Shown here one piece after another: positions 31,824 to 43,330 of a stretch of 64,000 bases of DNA (position 1 is the first letter of the stretch; each line of letters begins with the position of its first letter). The notes under the pieces were generated by a model that did no database searches, had not been told where the DNA came from, and saw only the letters and a program-made list of their open reading frames with translations. Position numbers and translations under genes: made by a program. Source of the DNA: Budorcas taxicolor (lineage: Eukaryota > Chordata > Mammalia > Artiodactyla > Bovidae); assembly GCF_023091745.1 (NCBI RefSeq), contig NC_068911.1, forward strand, positions 159,202,004 through 159,266,003, given 5' to 3'.

Positions 31824-34275
31824 CAGTTCAGTTCAGTTGCTCAGTCATGTCCGACTCTTTGTGACCCCATGAACTGCGGCACACCATGTCTCCCTGTCCA
31901 TCGCCAACTCCCAGAGTTCACTCAGACTCATGTTCATCGAGTCAGTGATGCCATCCAGCCATCTCATCCTCTGTCGTCACCTTCTCCTCCTGCCCCCAAT
32001 CCCTCCCAGCATCAGAGTCTTTACCAATGAGTCAGCTCTTCACATGAGGTGCCCAAAGTACTGGAGCTTCAGCTTTAACATCATTCCTTCCAAAGAAATC
32101 CCAGGGCTGATCTCCTTCAGAATGGACTGGTTGGATCTCCTTGTAGTCCAAGGAACTCTTAAGCGTCTTCTCCAACACCACAGTTCAAAAGCATCAATTC
32201 TTCAGCATTCAGCTTTCTTCACAGTCCAACTATCACATCTGTACATGACTACTGGAAAAGCCATAGCCTTGACTAGACAGATCTTAGTTGGCAAAGTAAT
32301 GTCTCTGCTTTTGAATATGCTATCTAGGTTGGTCATAACTTTTCTTCCAAGGAGTAAGTGTCTTTTACTTTCATGGCTGAAGTCACCATCTGCAGTGATT
32401 TTGGAGCCCCCAAAAATAAAGTCTGACACTGTTTCCACTGTTTCCCCAGCTATTTTCCATGAAGTGATGGGCCAGATGCCATGGTCTTCATTTTCTGAAT
32501 GTTGAGCTTTAAGCCAACTTTTTCACTCTCCTCTCTCACTTTCATCAAGAGGCTTTTAACTCCTCTTCACTTTCTTCCATAAGGGTGGTGTCATCTGCAT
32601 ATCAGAGGTTATTGAGATTTCTCCCAGCAATCTTGATTCCAGCTTGTGTTTCTTCCAGTCCAGCGTTTCTCATGATGTACTCTGCATAGAAGTTAAATAA
32701 GCAGGGTGACAATATACAGCCTTGATGTACTCTTTTTCCTATTTGGAATCAGTCTGTTGTCCATGTCCAGTTCTAACTGTTGCTTCCTGACCTGCATACA
32801 GATTTCTCAAGAGACAGGTCAGGTGAACAGTTATTGCCATCTCTCTCAGAATTTTCCACAGTTTATTGTGATCCACACAGTCAAAGTCTTTGGAATAGTC
32901 AATAAAGCAGAAACAGATGTTTTTCTGGAACTCTCTTGCTTTTTCCATGATCCAGCAGATGTTGGCAATTTGATCTCTGGTTCCTCTGCCTTTCCTAAAA
33001 CCGGCTTGAACATCAGTACGTTCACAGTTCACGGATTGCTGAAGCCTGGCTTGGAGAATTTTGAGCATTACTTTACTAGCCTGTGAGATGAGTGCAACTG
33101 TGAGATAGTTTGAGCATTCTTTGGCATTGCCTTTCTTTGGAATTGGAATGAAAACTGACTTTTCCCAGTCCAGCAGCCACTGCTGAGTTTTCCAAATTTG
33201 CTGGCATATTGAGTGCAGCACTTTCACAGCATCATCTTTTAGGATTTGAAAGAGCTCAACTGGAATTCCATCACCTCCACTAGCTTTGTTCGTAGTGATG
33301 CTTTCTAAAGCCCACTTGACTTCACATTCCAGGATGTCTGGCTCTAGATTAGTGATCACATCATCATGATTATCCGGGTCTTGAAGATCTTTTTTGACAG
33401 ATCTTCTATGTATTCTTGCCACCTCTTCTTAATATCTTCTGCTTCTGTTAGGTCCAGACCATTTCTGTCCTTTATCGAGCCCATCTTTGCATGAAATGTT
33501 CCCTTGGTATCTCTAATTTTCTTGATGAGATTTCTAGTCTTTCCCATTCTGTTCTTTTCCTCTATTTCTTTGCATTGATTGCTGAAGAAGGCTTTCTTAT
33601 CTCTTCTTGCTGTTCTTTGGAACTCTGCATTCAGATGCTTTTATCTTTCCTTTTCTCCTTTGCTTTTCGCTTCTCTTGTTTTCATAGCTATTTTTAAGGC
33701 CTCCCCAGACAGCCATTTTGCTTTTTGGCATTTCTTTTCCATGGGGATGGTCTTGATCCCTGTCTCCTGTACAATGTCACAAATCTCATTCCATAGTTCA
33801 TCAGGCACTCTATCTATCAGATCTAGGCCCTTAAGTCTATTTCTCACTTCCACTGTATAATCATAAGGGATTTGATTTAGGTCATACCTGAATGGTCTAG
33901 CAGTTTTCCCTACTTTCTTCAATTTAATTCTGAATTTGGCAATAAGGAGTTCATGATCTGAGCCACAGTCAGCTCCTGGTCTTGTTTTTGTTGACTGTAT
34001 AGAGCTTCTCCATCTTTGGCTGCATAGAATATAATCAATCTGATTTTGGTGTTGACCATCTGGTGATGTCCATGTGTAGAGTCTTCTCTTGTGTTGTTGG
34101 AAGAGGGTGTTTGCTATGACCAGTGCATTTTCTTGGCAAAACTCTTTTAGTCTTTGCCCTGCTTCATTCTGCATTCCAAGACCAAATTTGCCCGTTACTC
34201 CAGGTGTTTCTTGACTTCCTACTTTTGCATTCCAGTCCCCTATAATGAAAAGGACATCTTTTTTGGGTGTTAGTT
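31824..34275 (-). pseudogene. BovB, 5'-truncated in the endonuclease, 2.45 kb, relatively young
   Basis: The ACTGA-type tail starts at 31824. A 177-codon frame (33641-34174) covers the EN C-terminus with QIDYILCSQRWRSS and CGSDHELLIAKF, so the SDH motif is intact. A 227-codon frame (32739-33422) carries SGGDGIPVELFQ, PIPKKGNAKECSNY, AGFRKGRGTRDQIAN and FIDYSKDFDCVDHNKLW. One base is missing near 32760, breaking the frame. A TGA stop (32602-32604) sits immediately before the otherwise intact YADD. It lacks the EN N-terminus and cannot mobilise itself. Confidence 0.93.
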
Positions 34276-34289
34276 ACTTAGTGTCCTTC

Positions 34290-34400
34290 AAAACAGACCT
34301 TTGAAATAGATGCTATTTTTGTTATTTCCATTTACACAGATGAGAAAACTGAGACATATATATACATATATATATTAAATAACTTGCCACAGAAGCAATG
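34290..34400 (-). repeat. MIR SINE remnant with AT microsatellite
   Basis: CCATTTACACAGATGAGAAA and ACTGAGACA are the reversed MIR core. A TATATACATATATATATT run (34357-34376) follows, then AAATAACTTGCCACAGAAGC. Confidence 0.75.
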
Positions 34401-34639
34401 AGTGGAAAAATGAGGCTGTCAGTGCTTGTAGTAAAAGGATAAATAGGAATATTCTGCATCAGGAATGCTTTCTGGAAAGCTCCAATCTGAGAACTTTCCT
34501 TGCAGTTTCTTATAAGAGTGGTTATGCTGTGTCATACCAAAGAAATCAGCCACATTGTCACAAGGTGGAGCACCCTTTGAAGAAAATGATGAGTGCGTCA
34601 AAACTGCTGAAATATAATACCAGAGCCCTTAACTAGGAT
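34401..34639. other. Unassigned DNA
   Basis: No feature recognised between two MIR remnants. Confidence 0.5.
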
Positions 34640-34795
34640 TGAAACTTAATTTTACCCTTGGCTTTGCTACTTACAAATAGATAATTTTGCACTGGTCACC
34701 CCATGATTCTCACTTTTCTTATCGGGGAATAGAGAAGATTATGCCTGCTTTGTAGGGTTGTTTGGAAAGATTAAATGAGACACTAAACAAGAAAG
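34640..34795 (+). repeat. MIR SINE remnant
   Basis: TTGGCTTTGCTACTTACAAA, GATTCTCACTTTTCTTATCG, and TTGTAGGGTTGTTTGGAAAG followed by ATTAAATGAGAC match forward MIR order. Confidence 0.75.
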
Positions 34796-36015
34796 CATTC
34801 AATATCAGAAGGCTACTGTACGAATTGAAGGAACCACTGTTACTTCAGGCTTACTGCAGTCTTACTCACTCTGGTGTCAAGGTAACAGACAGAGAGTTTA
34901 TTGAGAAGTTCAGTGAGAAAGTTGTGATGGTAGAGGCTTGGTACAAAGCCTGAAGTCACTTCTGTGATCTGAGAGGATTCACTTTTTGCTACATTGAGAC
35001 AGAGACAGAGAGGGTGAACAGGTTCTATTTTAACGCTAGAAATTTTAAGTGGAAATTTTCCTCCTTACTTTCAGTATTGCTTGAGAACTTGTTTCAGTAA
35101 ATACAATAATTTTCACCTAAGTTTAAAATCCAAGCTGATATTTTTGTTCTTTTTTTAACTTGCACAACTTGGAAATCAAGGCCAGCATTGACAACATTCC
35201 ACATTCTGAATAAGAATCTTCATAGGGCATTCAAAAATCTCCCCAGAAACTTCTTTCACTTTCTTATATTGAACTTGACTCCCTCTAGCTACAATGCCTG
35301 TTCCTCTGGCTTATTTTAAGAGGGAACATCTGGCCTCCAACCTCCATATAATATCCATTCATGGATTTATTAAATTGTAATGCATATTAGCTGGGTTACA
35401 TACTCTGAAAGTAGCAGGCTCTTAGCTTTACCAGCAGTCATATTTCAGTTCTGTGCAAAATATACCCCTGGGAGCTCTTAGCAGATGTTTGCTAAAATTA
35501 TTGAAAGAAACAAGAACTAAGAATTTCCCTAGTTTTGAATCCACAGTGAGTAAACCATTTTAAAACAGCCACAAGGCATTTCCAAGTCTGAAAATTAGAA
35601 TGGCACTCTTTTTATGAATATCCTTGTCCAAGTGAAGACTATGCCATCTTATATAAGAAAACATGTTCCTATCACAGCTGTTATGGCTTATGCATGTTAA
35701 AATAATGTTTTTTAAAAGATTTCATATAGTCTTACTTCAAAAGTGACAAGTGGGATCAGATTTGACGTAACAACCTAAATCAGGAAGCATAAAAAGAAAG
35801 AGCAAGAGGATAAGAGACTGAGAACAGGAGTGAGAATGAGAGCAAGTGAGAAGGGAGGGATGGATGCACAAAGGGAAAGCTGAAAGGAAAAAATATTCTT
35901 TCCTCTATTCCTAGAAAACATATGGTGATTTTACAGCATTTTATTTGTTTCCTTTGTTTTCTATATAATACTTTGTAAAATCAGTGCTGGGAGAAATTTT
36001 GGCAGGAGTAAATCC
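34796..36015. other. Unassigned DNA
   Basis: 1.2 kb without a gene or confident repeat. A purine-rich patch (AGAGTGAGAATGAG-type, about 35800-35880) has no coding frame. Confidence 0.5.
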
Positions 36016-36019
36016 AAAT

Positions 36020-37122
36020 TAAAGGGTGATATACCTAAATATATATAAAGCAGATATTAACAGACATAACAGGAGAAACTGACAATAATATGATGATAGT
36101 AGGGAATTTTAACACACCCTTACATTAAAGGACAGATCCTCTAGACAGAAAATCAACAAGGCAACAGTGGTCTAAAATGACACCATAAACTGGTTTGACT
36201 CAGTAGATATCTCAAGAACATTCCATCCAAAAACAGGAGAATACACATTCTTTTCAGGTGTGTATGGAGTTTTCTCAAGGATAGATCACATGCTAAGAAA
36301 CAAAACAAACCTCAACAAATTTGAGAGGATAGAAACTACATCAACCTGTTTTTCTGACCTCAAGGACATGAGTTATAACTCAATCAGAAACAAAAATGGG
36401 AAAAAGACAAACACATGAGGGTTAAACATGCTGCTAGAAAACCAAAAGATCAATTAAGAAATCCAAGAGAAAATCAGAAAATACCTCAAGACAAATGAAA
36501 ATGGAAACATAACTTAGCAAAACATATGGAATGCAGTAAAAGCAAAAGGAAGCTTATAGTAATATAGGTCTTCCTCAAGATTAGAAAAATCTCAAATAAA
36601 GGAACCATCTAGAAGAATTAGAGAAAGAAGAACAAAGAAATCCCCAAGTCAGCAGAAGAAAGGAAATAATATAGTTTAGAGAGAAAATAAATAAAGTAAG
36701 CCAAAAAGAAAAGAAGAAAAAGGAGAAAAGAAAAATAATAAAAACAAGATCTGGGTTTTTTAAAAGGTAAACCTTTAACCAGGCTTATCAAAAAGAAAAG
36801 AGAGAGGAACAAATAAACAAAATAAAAGATTAAAAAGGAGAAAAATTTTTAAATACCACAGAGACACAAAATATAAGAGAATACTACAAATAATTACATG
36901 ACAACAAATAGGTTAACCTAGAATAAATGGAAAATTTTCTAGAAACATAAAACCTGGCAAGCCCAAATTAGACAGAAGCAGATAATCTGATCCAATTGAT
37001 CACCCGTACTGAAATTGAAATTGTTATTGAAAAAACTTCCAACAAACAAAAATCCAGGACCAGACAGCATCACAGGGGAATTCTACTAAATATGTAAAGA
37101 ATACCATTATGTAACCTTCTAA
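36020..37122 (+). pseudogene. L1 ORF2 remnant, endonuclease end to RT start
   Basis: Non-coding but collinear with L1 ORF2: AACATTCCATCCAAAAACAG, AGGATAGATCACATGCTA, TTTCTGACCTCAAGG (the EN SDH codons now read SDL), then AATTAGAGAAAGAAGAACAA and AATCCAGGACCAGACAGC before RT. It carries many stops and small deletions. It is interrupted at 37122 by a BovB and resumes at 38444. L1 ORF2 supplies EN and RT for L1 mobility; this copy is dead. Confidence 0.88.
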
Positions 37123-38443
37123 GTTCAGTTCAGTTCAGTTCAGCTCAGTTCAGTTCAGTTCATTCACTTAGTCATGTCTGACTCTTTGTGACCCCGTGGA
37201 CTGCAGCATGCCAGGCCTCCCTGTCCATCACCAACTCCTGGAGCTTACTCACTCAAGTGAATTGAGTCAGTGATGCCATCCAACCATCTCATCCTCTGTC
37301 ATCCCTTTCTTCTCCTGCCTTCAATCTTCCCCAGCATCAGGGTCTTTGCAAATGAGTCAGCTCTTTGCATCAGGTGGCTGAAGTATTGGAGTTTCAGCTT
37401 CAACATCAGTCCTTCCAATGAACACTCAAGACTGATCTTCCTTAGGATGGACTGGTTGGATATCCTTGCAGTCCAAGGGACTCTCAAGAGTAGTCTTCTC
37501 CAACACCGCAGTTCAAGAGCATCAATTCTTCGGTGCTCAGCTTGCTTTATAGTCCAACTCTCACATCCATACATGACCACTGGGAAAACCATAGCTTTGA
37601 CTAGATGGACCTTTGTTGGCAAAGTAATGTTTCTGCTTTTTAATATGCTGTCGAGGTTGGTCATAAGTTTCCTTCCAAGGAGTAAGCGTTCTTTTAATTT
37701 CATGGCTGCAGTCACCATCAACAGTGATTTTGGAGCCCAAAATGTAAAGTCTGCCACTGTTTCCACTGTTTCCCCATCTATTTGCCATGAAATGATGGGA
37801 CCAGATGCCATGATTTTCGTTTTCTGAATGTTGAGCTTTAAGCCAACTTTTTCACTCTCCTTTTTCACTTTCACCAACAGGCTCTTTAGTTCCTCTTCTC
37901 TTTCTGCCATAAGGGTGGTGTCATCTGCATATCTGAGGTTATTGATATTTCTCCTGGCAATCCTGATTCCAGCTTGTACTTCTTCCAGCCCAGCATTTCT
38001 CATGATGTACTCTGTGTATAAGTTAAATAAGCAGGGTGACAATATACAGCCTTGACATACACCTTTTCCTATTTGGAACCAGTCTGTTGTTCCATGTCCA
38101 GTTCTAACTGTTGCTTTCTGACCTGCATACAGATTTCTCAAGAGGCAGGTCAGGTGATCTGGTATTCCCATCTCTTTCAGAATTTTCCACAGTTTATTGT
38201 AATCCACACAGTCAAAGGCTTTGGCATAGTCAATAAAGCAGAAATAGATGTTTTTCTAGAACTCTCTAGCTTTTTCAATGATCCAACGGATATTGGCAAT
38301 TTGATCTCTGGTTCCTCTGCCTTTTTTAAAACCAGCTTGAACATCTGGAAGTTCATGGTGTGCTGTTGAATCCTGGCTTGGAGAATTTTGAGCATTACTT
38401 TACTAGCATGTGAGATGAGTGCAATTGTGTGAGCATTCTTTGA
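37123..38443 (-). mobile_element. BovB inserted in L1, 12-bp TSD
   Basis: A 1.32-kb 5'-truncated BovB with the longest pentanucleotide tail of the window (37123-37163). Exact repeats GTAACCTTCTAA at 37111-37122 and 38444-38455 define the insertion, and the L1 is continuous once the element is removed. It holds the open RT frame listed separately. Confidence 0.96.
37299..38255 (-). pseudogene. BovB RT core, about 318 codons open
   Basis: The frame is open from just after a TAG stop at 38256-38258 to the stop at 37299-37301. It includes the motif-A region FIDYAKAFDCVDYNKLWK, GTTDWFQIGKGVCQGCILSP, the active-site segment NNLRYADDTTLMAE (YADD codons 37920-37931), GLKLNIQKTKIMASG and the C-terminal GCESWTIKQAEHRR. 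There is no ATG at its upstream end; the first codons follow the stop. The endonuclease, linker and RT N-terminus are absent through 5' truncation, and the last part of the C-terminus is cut by a stop. RT chemistry residues look intact, but expression is unlikely and insertion activity impossible without EN. Confidence 0.88.
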
Positions 38444-38925
38444 GTAACCTTCTAAAACTATCCCCAAAAGTTAAAAGGAAAGAACACTCCTAAATTCATT
38501 CTTCAAGTCCAACATTACCCTGAAACCAAAACAAGACAAAGACACTACAATGAAAAAGAATTCTAGGCCAATATCTTTGATGAATATAGGCAGAAAAATC
38601 CTCAACAAAATAGCAGCAAATCTAATCCAGTGATACATGAAAGAAATCATACACTATAATCGAGTGGAATATATTCCAGGAAAACAAGGATGGTTCAATA
38701 TTCACAAATCAATCAATGTGATACATCACACTAACAAAAGGAAAATTAGAAATTACATGATCATCTCAATAGATGCAAAGAAAGCATTTGAAAAAATTCA
38801 ACATCTATTCATAATAAAAATTCTCATCAAAGTTGGTATAGAAGGAAGATATCTCAACACATCTGAAGCTAATATAATATCATAAATCAACTATACTTCA
38901 AATAAAAAATTAAAAGGTATATAAA
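38444..38925 (+). pseudogene. L1 ORF2 remnant continued, joined to L1 3' end
   Basis: After the BovB the L1 continues. An 82-codon frame (38637-38885) includes IISIDAKKAFEKIQH, which matches the RT motif-A region of L1 ORF2. At about 38860 the RT sequence jumps to the L1 3' terminus (AATCAACTATACTTCAAAT and an A-rich tail), so most of the RT C-terminus is deleted. AAATTAAAGGGTGATATA (36016) and AAATTAAAAGGTATATA (about 38909) may be decayed TSD copies. Confidence 0.82.
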
Positions 38926-39021
38926 CCAGATAAAGAAAATAATTTCCTTGGAGGAAATATTAAACATTACAACCTTGCATTTCATTCATATCTGCATGAA
39001 TTTCCATTGACAGTAAGTGAT

Positions 39022-39087
39022 TTATGGGGTTGCAAAGAGTCGGACACAACTGAGTGACTGCACTGAACTGAACTGAACTGAACTGAA
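39022..39087 (+). mobile_element. BovB or Bov-A 3' tip with ACTGA tail
   Basis: Only the last 66 bp are present: ATGGGGTTGCAAAGAGTCGG, ACACAACTGAGTGACTG and four ACTGA-type repeats. It is an extremely 5'-truncated insertion. Confidence 0.9.
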
Positions 39088-39729
39088 TTCTTTTTCTAAT
39101 TCAGCAGACACAGAAATCAAGAACTTTGTATTATTGTTTCTGGGGAAGTGGTCATTTTCTCTCTCTACTCCATGAGGTTCAAATCCCTTTTTCATAAGTA
39201 TCCCCAGGAGTGTAAGTCAAAATCCATGCCACAGCAGTTGAGAAAAACCATGGTCCACAAAATTCTATGCTCTGCTTATAGATTAACATATTTGCTGTTT
39301 CTCAGAAGAGTAGGAAGTTTCCAAATCATGCATAGTTATGAATGAAGCACTTTAGCAAGTAATCATCAAGGAATAACAAAAGATCAATTCCCACTGTCAC
39401 CTAAGAAAGAGATATTGAGTTTTAAAGGCTATACTCACAGTATGTACACACCAAAGAAACCCAGGGCTGAGACTTTGAAAGCAGGACAGAGACTTGTGGG
39501 GCACTTTGTGAAAATGATCCTCAGATATGTCCACCATCAAGTGTGCATTTGGAGTGCCTTCTTTCTTACCACATTAAGGCGACAACATCATCACTAGACA
39601 AATATCACTTATATAAAAATATTTCTATTGTTCCTTCATAACTGTAAGTAATAATTAGCCAATCCATAAATTTTTTCAAGTATAGAAATCACAAAGAAAA
39701 AATTAAAACTCCCCTTAATTCTACTATCT
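39088..39729. other. Unassigned DNA
   Basis: Frames of 65 and 60 codons show no domain. No repeat was recognised. Confidence 0.5.
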
Positions 39730-40096
39730 TATTATTCATAGCTTGGTTCATTTTCCTCTTGGAAATTTATTTCCTTGAACCACAGAAATTTATTGTCTCC
39801 TAGTTCTAAAAGCTAGAAATTCAAGAATAAAGTGTAGAGTTCATTTCTTCTGGAAATTTTTTTTTCTACCAAGAAAGGTTATTCCTTGCTTACAAAATTT
39901 GGATTATTCTATAAATTCAGTACTTTTCATTTAATATAATGTCATAAGCATCTTCTATGTCATTAAATATTGCTCAAAAATTAACTTGGTGTATCTTATA
40001 CCATAGCATAATATGACAGTATTTGTTTGACCCTCTCTCTATTGCTAGACATTGTGTTTGTTCTAATTTTTCAGTGTTGTAAATATTCAGTGATCA

Positions 40097-40331
40097 GTTC
40101 AGTTCAGTCTCTCAGTCGTGTCCGACTCTTTGCGACCCCATGAATCGCAGCACCCTAGGCCTCCCTGTCCATCACCAATTCCCGGAGTTCACTCGGATTC
40201 ACGTCCATCGAGTCAGTGATGCCATCCAGCCATCTCATCCTCGGTCATCCCCTTCTCCTCCTGCCCCTAATCCCTCCCAGCATCAAAGTCTTTTCTAGTG
40301 AGTCAACTTTTTGCATGAAGTGGCCAAAGTA
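40097..40331 (-). mobile_element. BovB 3' fragment
   Basis: It starts in a CAGTTCAGTTCAGTC tail and covers the last 235 bp of BovB (sense end AGAGTCGGACACGACTGAGAG), stopping near TGGCCAAAGTA. TCAGTGA on the left and TCAATGA on the right form a weak TSD. Confidence 0.92.
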
Positions 40332-40465
40332 GTCAATGAGCATACTCGTATATAAATTTTTGCTTTCTTTGGATAAGTTCCTGATTGTGAAATTGCTAAA
40401 TCAAAGGAAAACAAGTATTTTGAAGCTCTTGTCCCAAATTATCAAGGTACTCTACTGAAGTGGAG

Positions 40466-40667
40466 TGTTAGTCACTCAGTCATGTCCAACTCTTTGTGAC
40501 CCCATGGACTGTAGCTTGCCAGGCTCCTCTGTCTATGGAATCCTCCAGGCAAGAATACTGGAGTGGGTTGCCATTTCCTTCTCCAGGGGATCTTCTGGAC
40601 CCAGGTATTGAACCTGGGTCTCCTGCATTGCAGGCAGATTCTTTGCTGTCTAAGCCACCTGGGAAAG
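40466..40667 (-). mobile_element. Bov-tA SINE, full length
   Basis: Reverse orientation with the complete body (AGTCACTCAGTCATGTCC, CCAGGCAAGAATACTGGAG) and tRNA-like head (TGAACCTGGGTCTCCTGCAT, GCAGGCAGATTCTTTGC). Confidence 0.94.
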
Positions 40668-40860
40668 AGTAAACCAATTTACAGTCCCAGCAGCTGAGTA
40701 AAAAGAGTCTATTTCCTGAACACATAGAAATGACCATTGTATTTATCTTTGACAATTTAAAAGTCATGAGGTTGTACATTGCTGTTAGTTTTATATGCAT
40801 TTCCTTAACAATCACAGTTGAACACATTGCTGTCTATTGATTAAGTGTTTCCTTCTAGTG

Positions 40861-41765
40861 ATAAAGCCAAAAGGTTTTTACCTCAAATCCCCTGGACATT
40901 TTCCTTACTCATCTCAAGAACATATGAAAGGAAAGAATAGAGTACTTGAATCCTGGAATTGGTTTGCTTCCTCTCCTTGGTAACCCTTTCATTCATAATA
41001 CCAGTTTCATTCATGATATCTCCTTAGCTAACCAGGAAGTGAGATATTTACTTACAAGTGCTGACTAGAGTGAATCATTGAAGTGTGTGAACATTATAAA
41101 TAGATTCTTGTGGGTACTAAGAAAGATGTTTATAAATTTCAAAATATAAGAGAAACCTAAGTCAGGCAGCTGTGAAAAGAGGCCTGCATATTCCTATCAG
41201 TGTGACAGGTATGATCAACAATGAATTTCAGAATCTAATGTCAACTTTATAATTCAAATTATGCATTTTATTATTTTGTGTCTGGCTATTGGCAACAATT
41301 TAAATAAGGAGAAGAACAACAGCACATATTTAATACCACATGCACAGAACACTAATTTAGATTCTAGATTTTTAAAAAAGAAGACATTGATATTGCTTTA
41401 ACAGATTTATGAAGAGCAAGTAGATTTCAACTACAATGAAGTGCTAGAAGTAGCGAGACTCTATTTTTGAAAAATTATATGAGTCATTGTGAGGCCTTGA
41501 GAAGTGAACTCTTCAACCAACTAAGTTGCAATCTTCTCCTTGGACAGGGAGAGAAGGGAGCAGAAGAGACCTGCTCAGAAGAGAGTAGTGGATTGATCTT
41601 CATCATAGGAACTGACTGGCCTCCTGACTAAAATCAGAGCTTTTTTATTCTGTTTAGGTTATGGTCTTTCAACACAGAGGAAGGTGGGTGGTCTTCACCA
41701 CTTTAGTTTCTGGTCTGACTGCAATGAATGAAGAAGATGTAGATGGTTGGAATAGAGAAAGGGTA
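40861..41765. other. Unassigned DNA
   Basis: About 0.9 kb. An 89-codon frame (41661-41930) starts in unassigned DNA and runs into BovB, so it is a chance fusion frame. Confidence 0.5.
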
Positions 41766-42337
41766 AATGGTGACTGCATCCATGAATTTAAAAGATGCTT
41801 ACTCCTTGGAAGGAAAGTTATGACCAAACTAGATAGCATATTGAAAAGCAGAGACAGTACTTTACCAACAAATGTCCGTCTAGTCAAGGCTATGGTTTTT
41901 CCAGTGGTCATGTATGGATGTGAAGTTTAGACTGTGAAGAAAGCTGAGCACTGAAGAATTGATGCTTTTGAACTGTGGTGTTGGAGAAGACTCTTGAGAG
42001 TCCCTTGAACTGCAAGGAGATCCAACCAGTCCATTCTAAAGGAGATCAGTCCTGGGTGTTCTTTGGAAGGACTGATGCTAAAGCTGAAACTCCAATACTT
42101 TGGCTACCTCATGCAAAGAGTTGACTCATTGGAAAAGACTCTGATGCTGGTAGGGATTGGGGGCAGGAGGAGAAGGGGACGACAGAGGATGAGATGGCTG
42201 GATGGCATCACTGACTCGATGGACATTAGTTTGGGTGAACTCCAAGAGTTGGTGATGGACAGGGAGGCCTAGCATGCTGCGATTCATGGGGTCGCAAAGA
42301 GTCGGACACGACTGAGCGACTGAACTGAACTGAACTG
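41766..42337 (+). pseudogene. BovB 3' fragment
   Basis: It runs from sense ATGGTGACTGCATCCATGAA through the C-terminal RT extension (KLDSILKSRDSTLPTNVRLVK, FPVVMYGCEV) to the end GTCGCAAAGAGTCGGACACG and an ACTGAACTGAACTGAA tail. A stop follows GCEV. It abuts a second BovB 3' end. Confidence 0.92.
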
Positions 42338-42348
42338 AAAAGATGGGG

Positions 42349-42608
42349 GACTGATGTTGAAGCTGAAACTCCAATACTTTGGCCACCTGATGCAAAGAGC
42401 TGACCCATTTGAAAAGACTCTAATGCTGGGAAAGATTGAGAGTAGGAGGAGAAGGGGCTGACAGAGGATGAGATGGTTGGATGGCATCACCAACTCAATG
42501 GACATGACTTCAGGAAACTCTGGGAGTTGGTGATGGACAGGGAGGCCTGGCATGCTATAGTTCATGGCGTTGCAGAGTCATACATGACTGAGCGACTGAA
42601 CTGAACTG
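42349..42608 (+). mobile_element. Second BovB 3' fragment, abutting
   Basis: The last 260 bp of another, more diverged BovB copy (GGACTGATGTTGAAGCTGAA onward) end with ACTGAACTGAA. AAAGATGGGGG to the left (42338) and AAAGATGGAGGG to the right (42609) look like its TSD, so this copy is probably the older one and the 41766 copy landed at its edge. Confidence 0.9.
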
Positions 42609-42619
42609 AAAAGATGGAG

Positions 42620-43026
42620 GGCAGAAGTAATACTCATGAATATCTATAAAATATCTGTTAATATGACTGAAAGGGGGTCCCCAAGATAAAAGCCATGGGC
42701 AAGTTCCACAGTGGAATCCAGCTGAGAGTTGTCAAGAGACAACACTCTCGGCAGCTGGGAGAATGGATGCTTCAGTCCTGAAAGGAGATCCTGAGCATTG
42801 ACCCCAGGTCCATGTTAGCTGGTTAGGGCCTTCAACTCAAGTATAACTGCAATGAATGAGAAAGGCACAGAAAAAAACTAAACTGAGATTGTTATCCTGC
42901 TACTGTGGCAGGATGAAGACCCTAGAGAGAAAAATATTGATAACCATTTTATTGATAATAAATATTGAATAATATTGATAACCACCTTAACACCTTTAAA
43001 TGTGGCAAAATACAAAAACAAAAGTA
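42620..43026. other. Unassigned DNA
   Basis: No gene or recognised repeat. ATAATAAATATTGAATAATATTGATAACC (42955 region) contains a short local duplication. Confidence 0.5.
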
Positions 43027-43044
43027 CAAAATTCATTGACATTT

Positions 43045-43330
43045 TACAATTTTCTTTTTTAAATTGGGAGATAATTGCTTTACCATGTTGTTAGTTTCTG
43101 CTGTACAGCAAAGTAAATCAGCTCTATATATACATATATCCCCTCCCTCTTGGATCTCCCTCCCACTCCCCACCTCACCCTTCTAGGTCATCACAGAGCA
43201 CTCAGCTGAGCTCCCTGTACTATAAATCAGGTTTCCACTATCTACTTGTTTTACACATAGCAGTGCGTATATGTCAATCCCACTCTTCCAATCCACTCCA
43301 ACTCTCTCCCCACTTCCCCTATGTCCACAA
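43045..43330 (-). mobile_element. Twin-primed L1, 3' UTR segment
   Basis: The L1 3' UTR in reverse: a T-rich tail (TTTTCTTTTTT), GATAATTGCTTTACCATGTTG, TTTCTGCTGTACAGCAAAGT, and CTATTTACTTGTTTTACAC-like sequence to CTATGTCCACAAG. It forms one insertion with the inverted segment to its right, flanked by the 18-bp TSD 43027-43044 and 43607-43624 (one mismatch). Confidence 0.9.

Larger units (their letters stand above)
39730..40860 (-). repeat. Old L1 (L1M-type) fragment, interrupted by BovB and Bov-tA
   Basis: Reversed landmarks in order: ATACCATAGCATAATATGACA, TTGTTCTAATTTTTCAGTGT, TATAAATTTTTGCTTTCTTTGG, GAAATTGCTAAATCAAAGG, CCAATTTACAGTCCCAGCAG and TTTATATGCATTTCCTTAAC. These follow an old L1 ORF2/3' region read backwards. 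The pieces flank the insertions at 40097-40331 and 40466-40667. Confidence 0.7.

Noticed and set aside
37123..37163. Regular CAGTT repeats, CRISPR-like or telomere-like at first glance
   Set aside because: They are the ACTGA-type 3' tail of BovB in reverse, directly joined to BovB sequence and without spacers.
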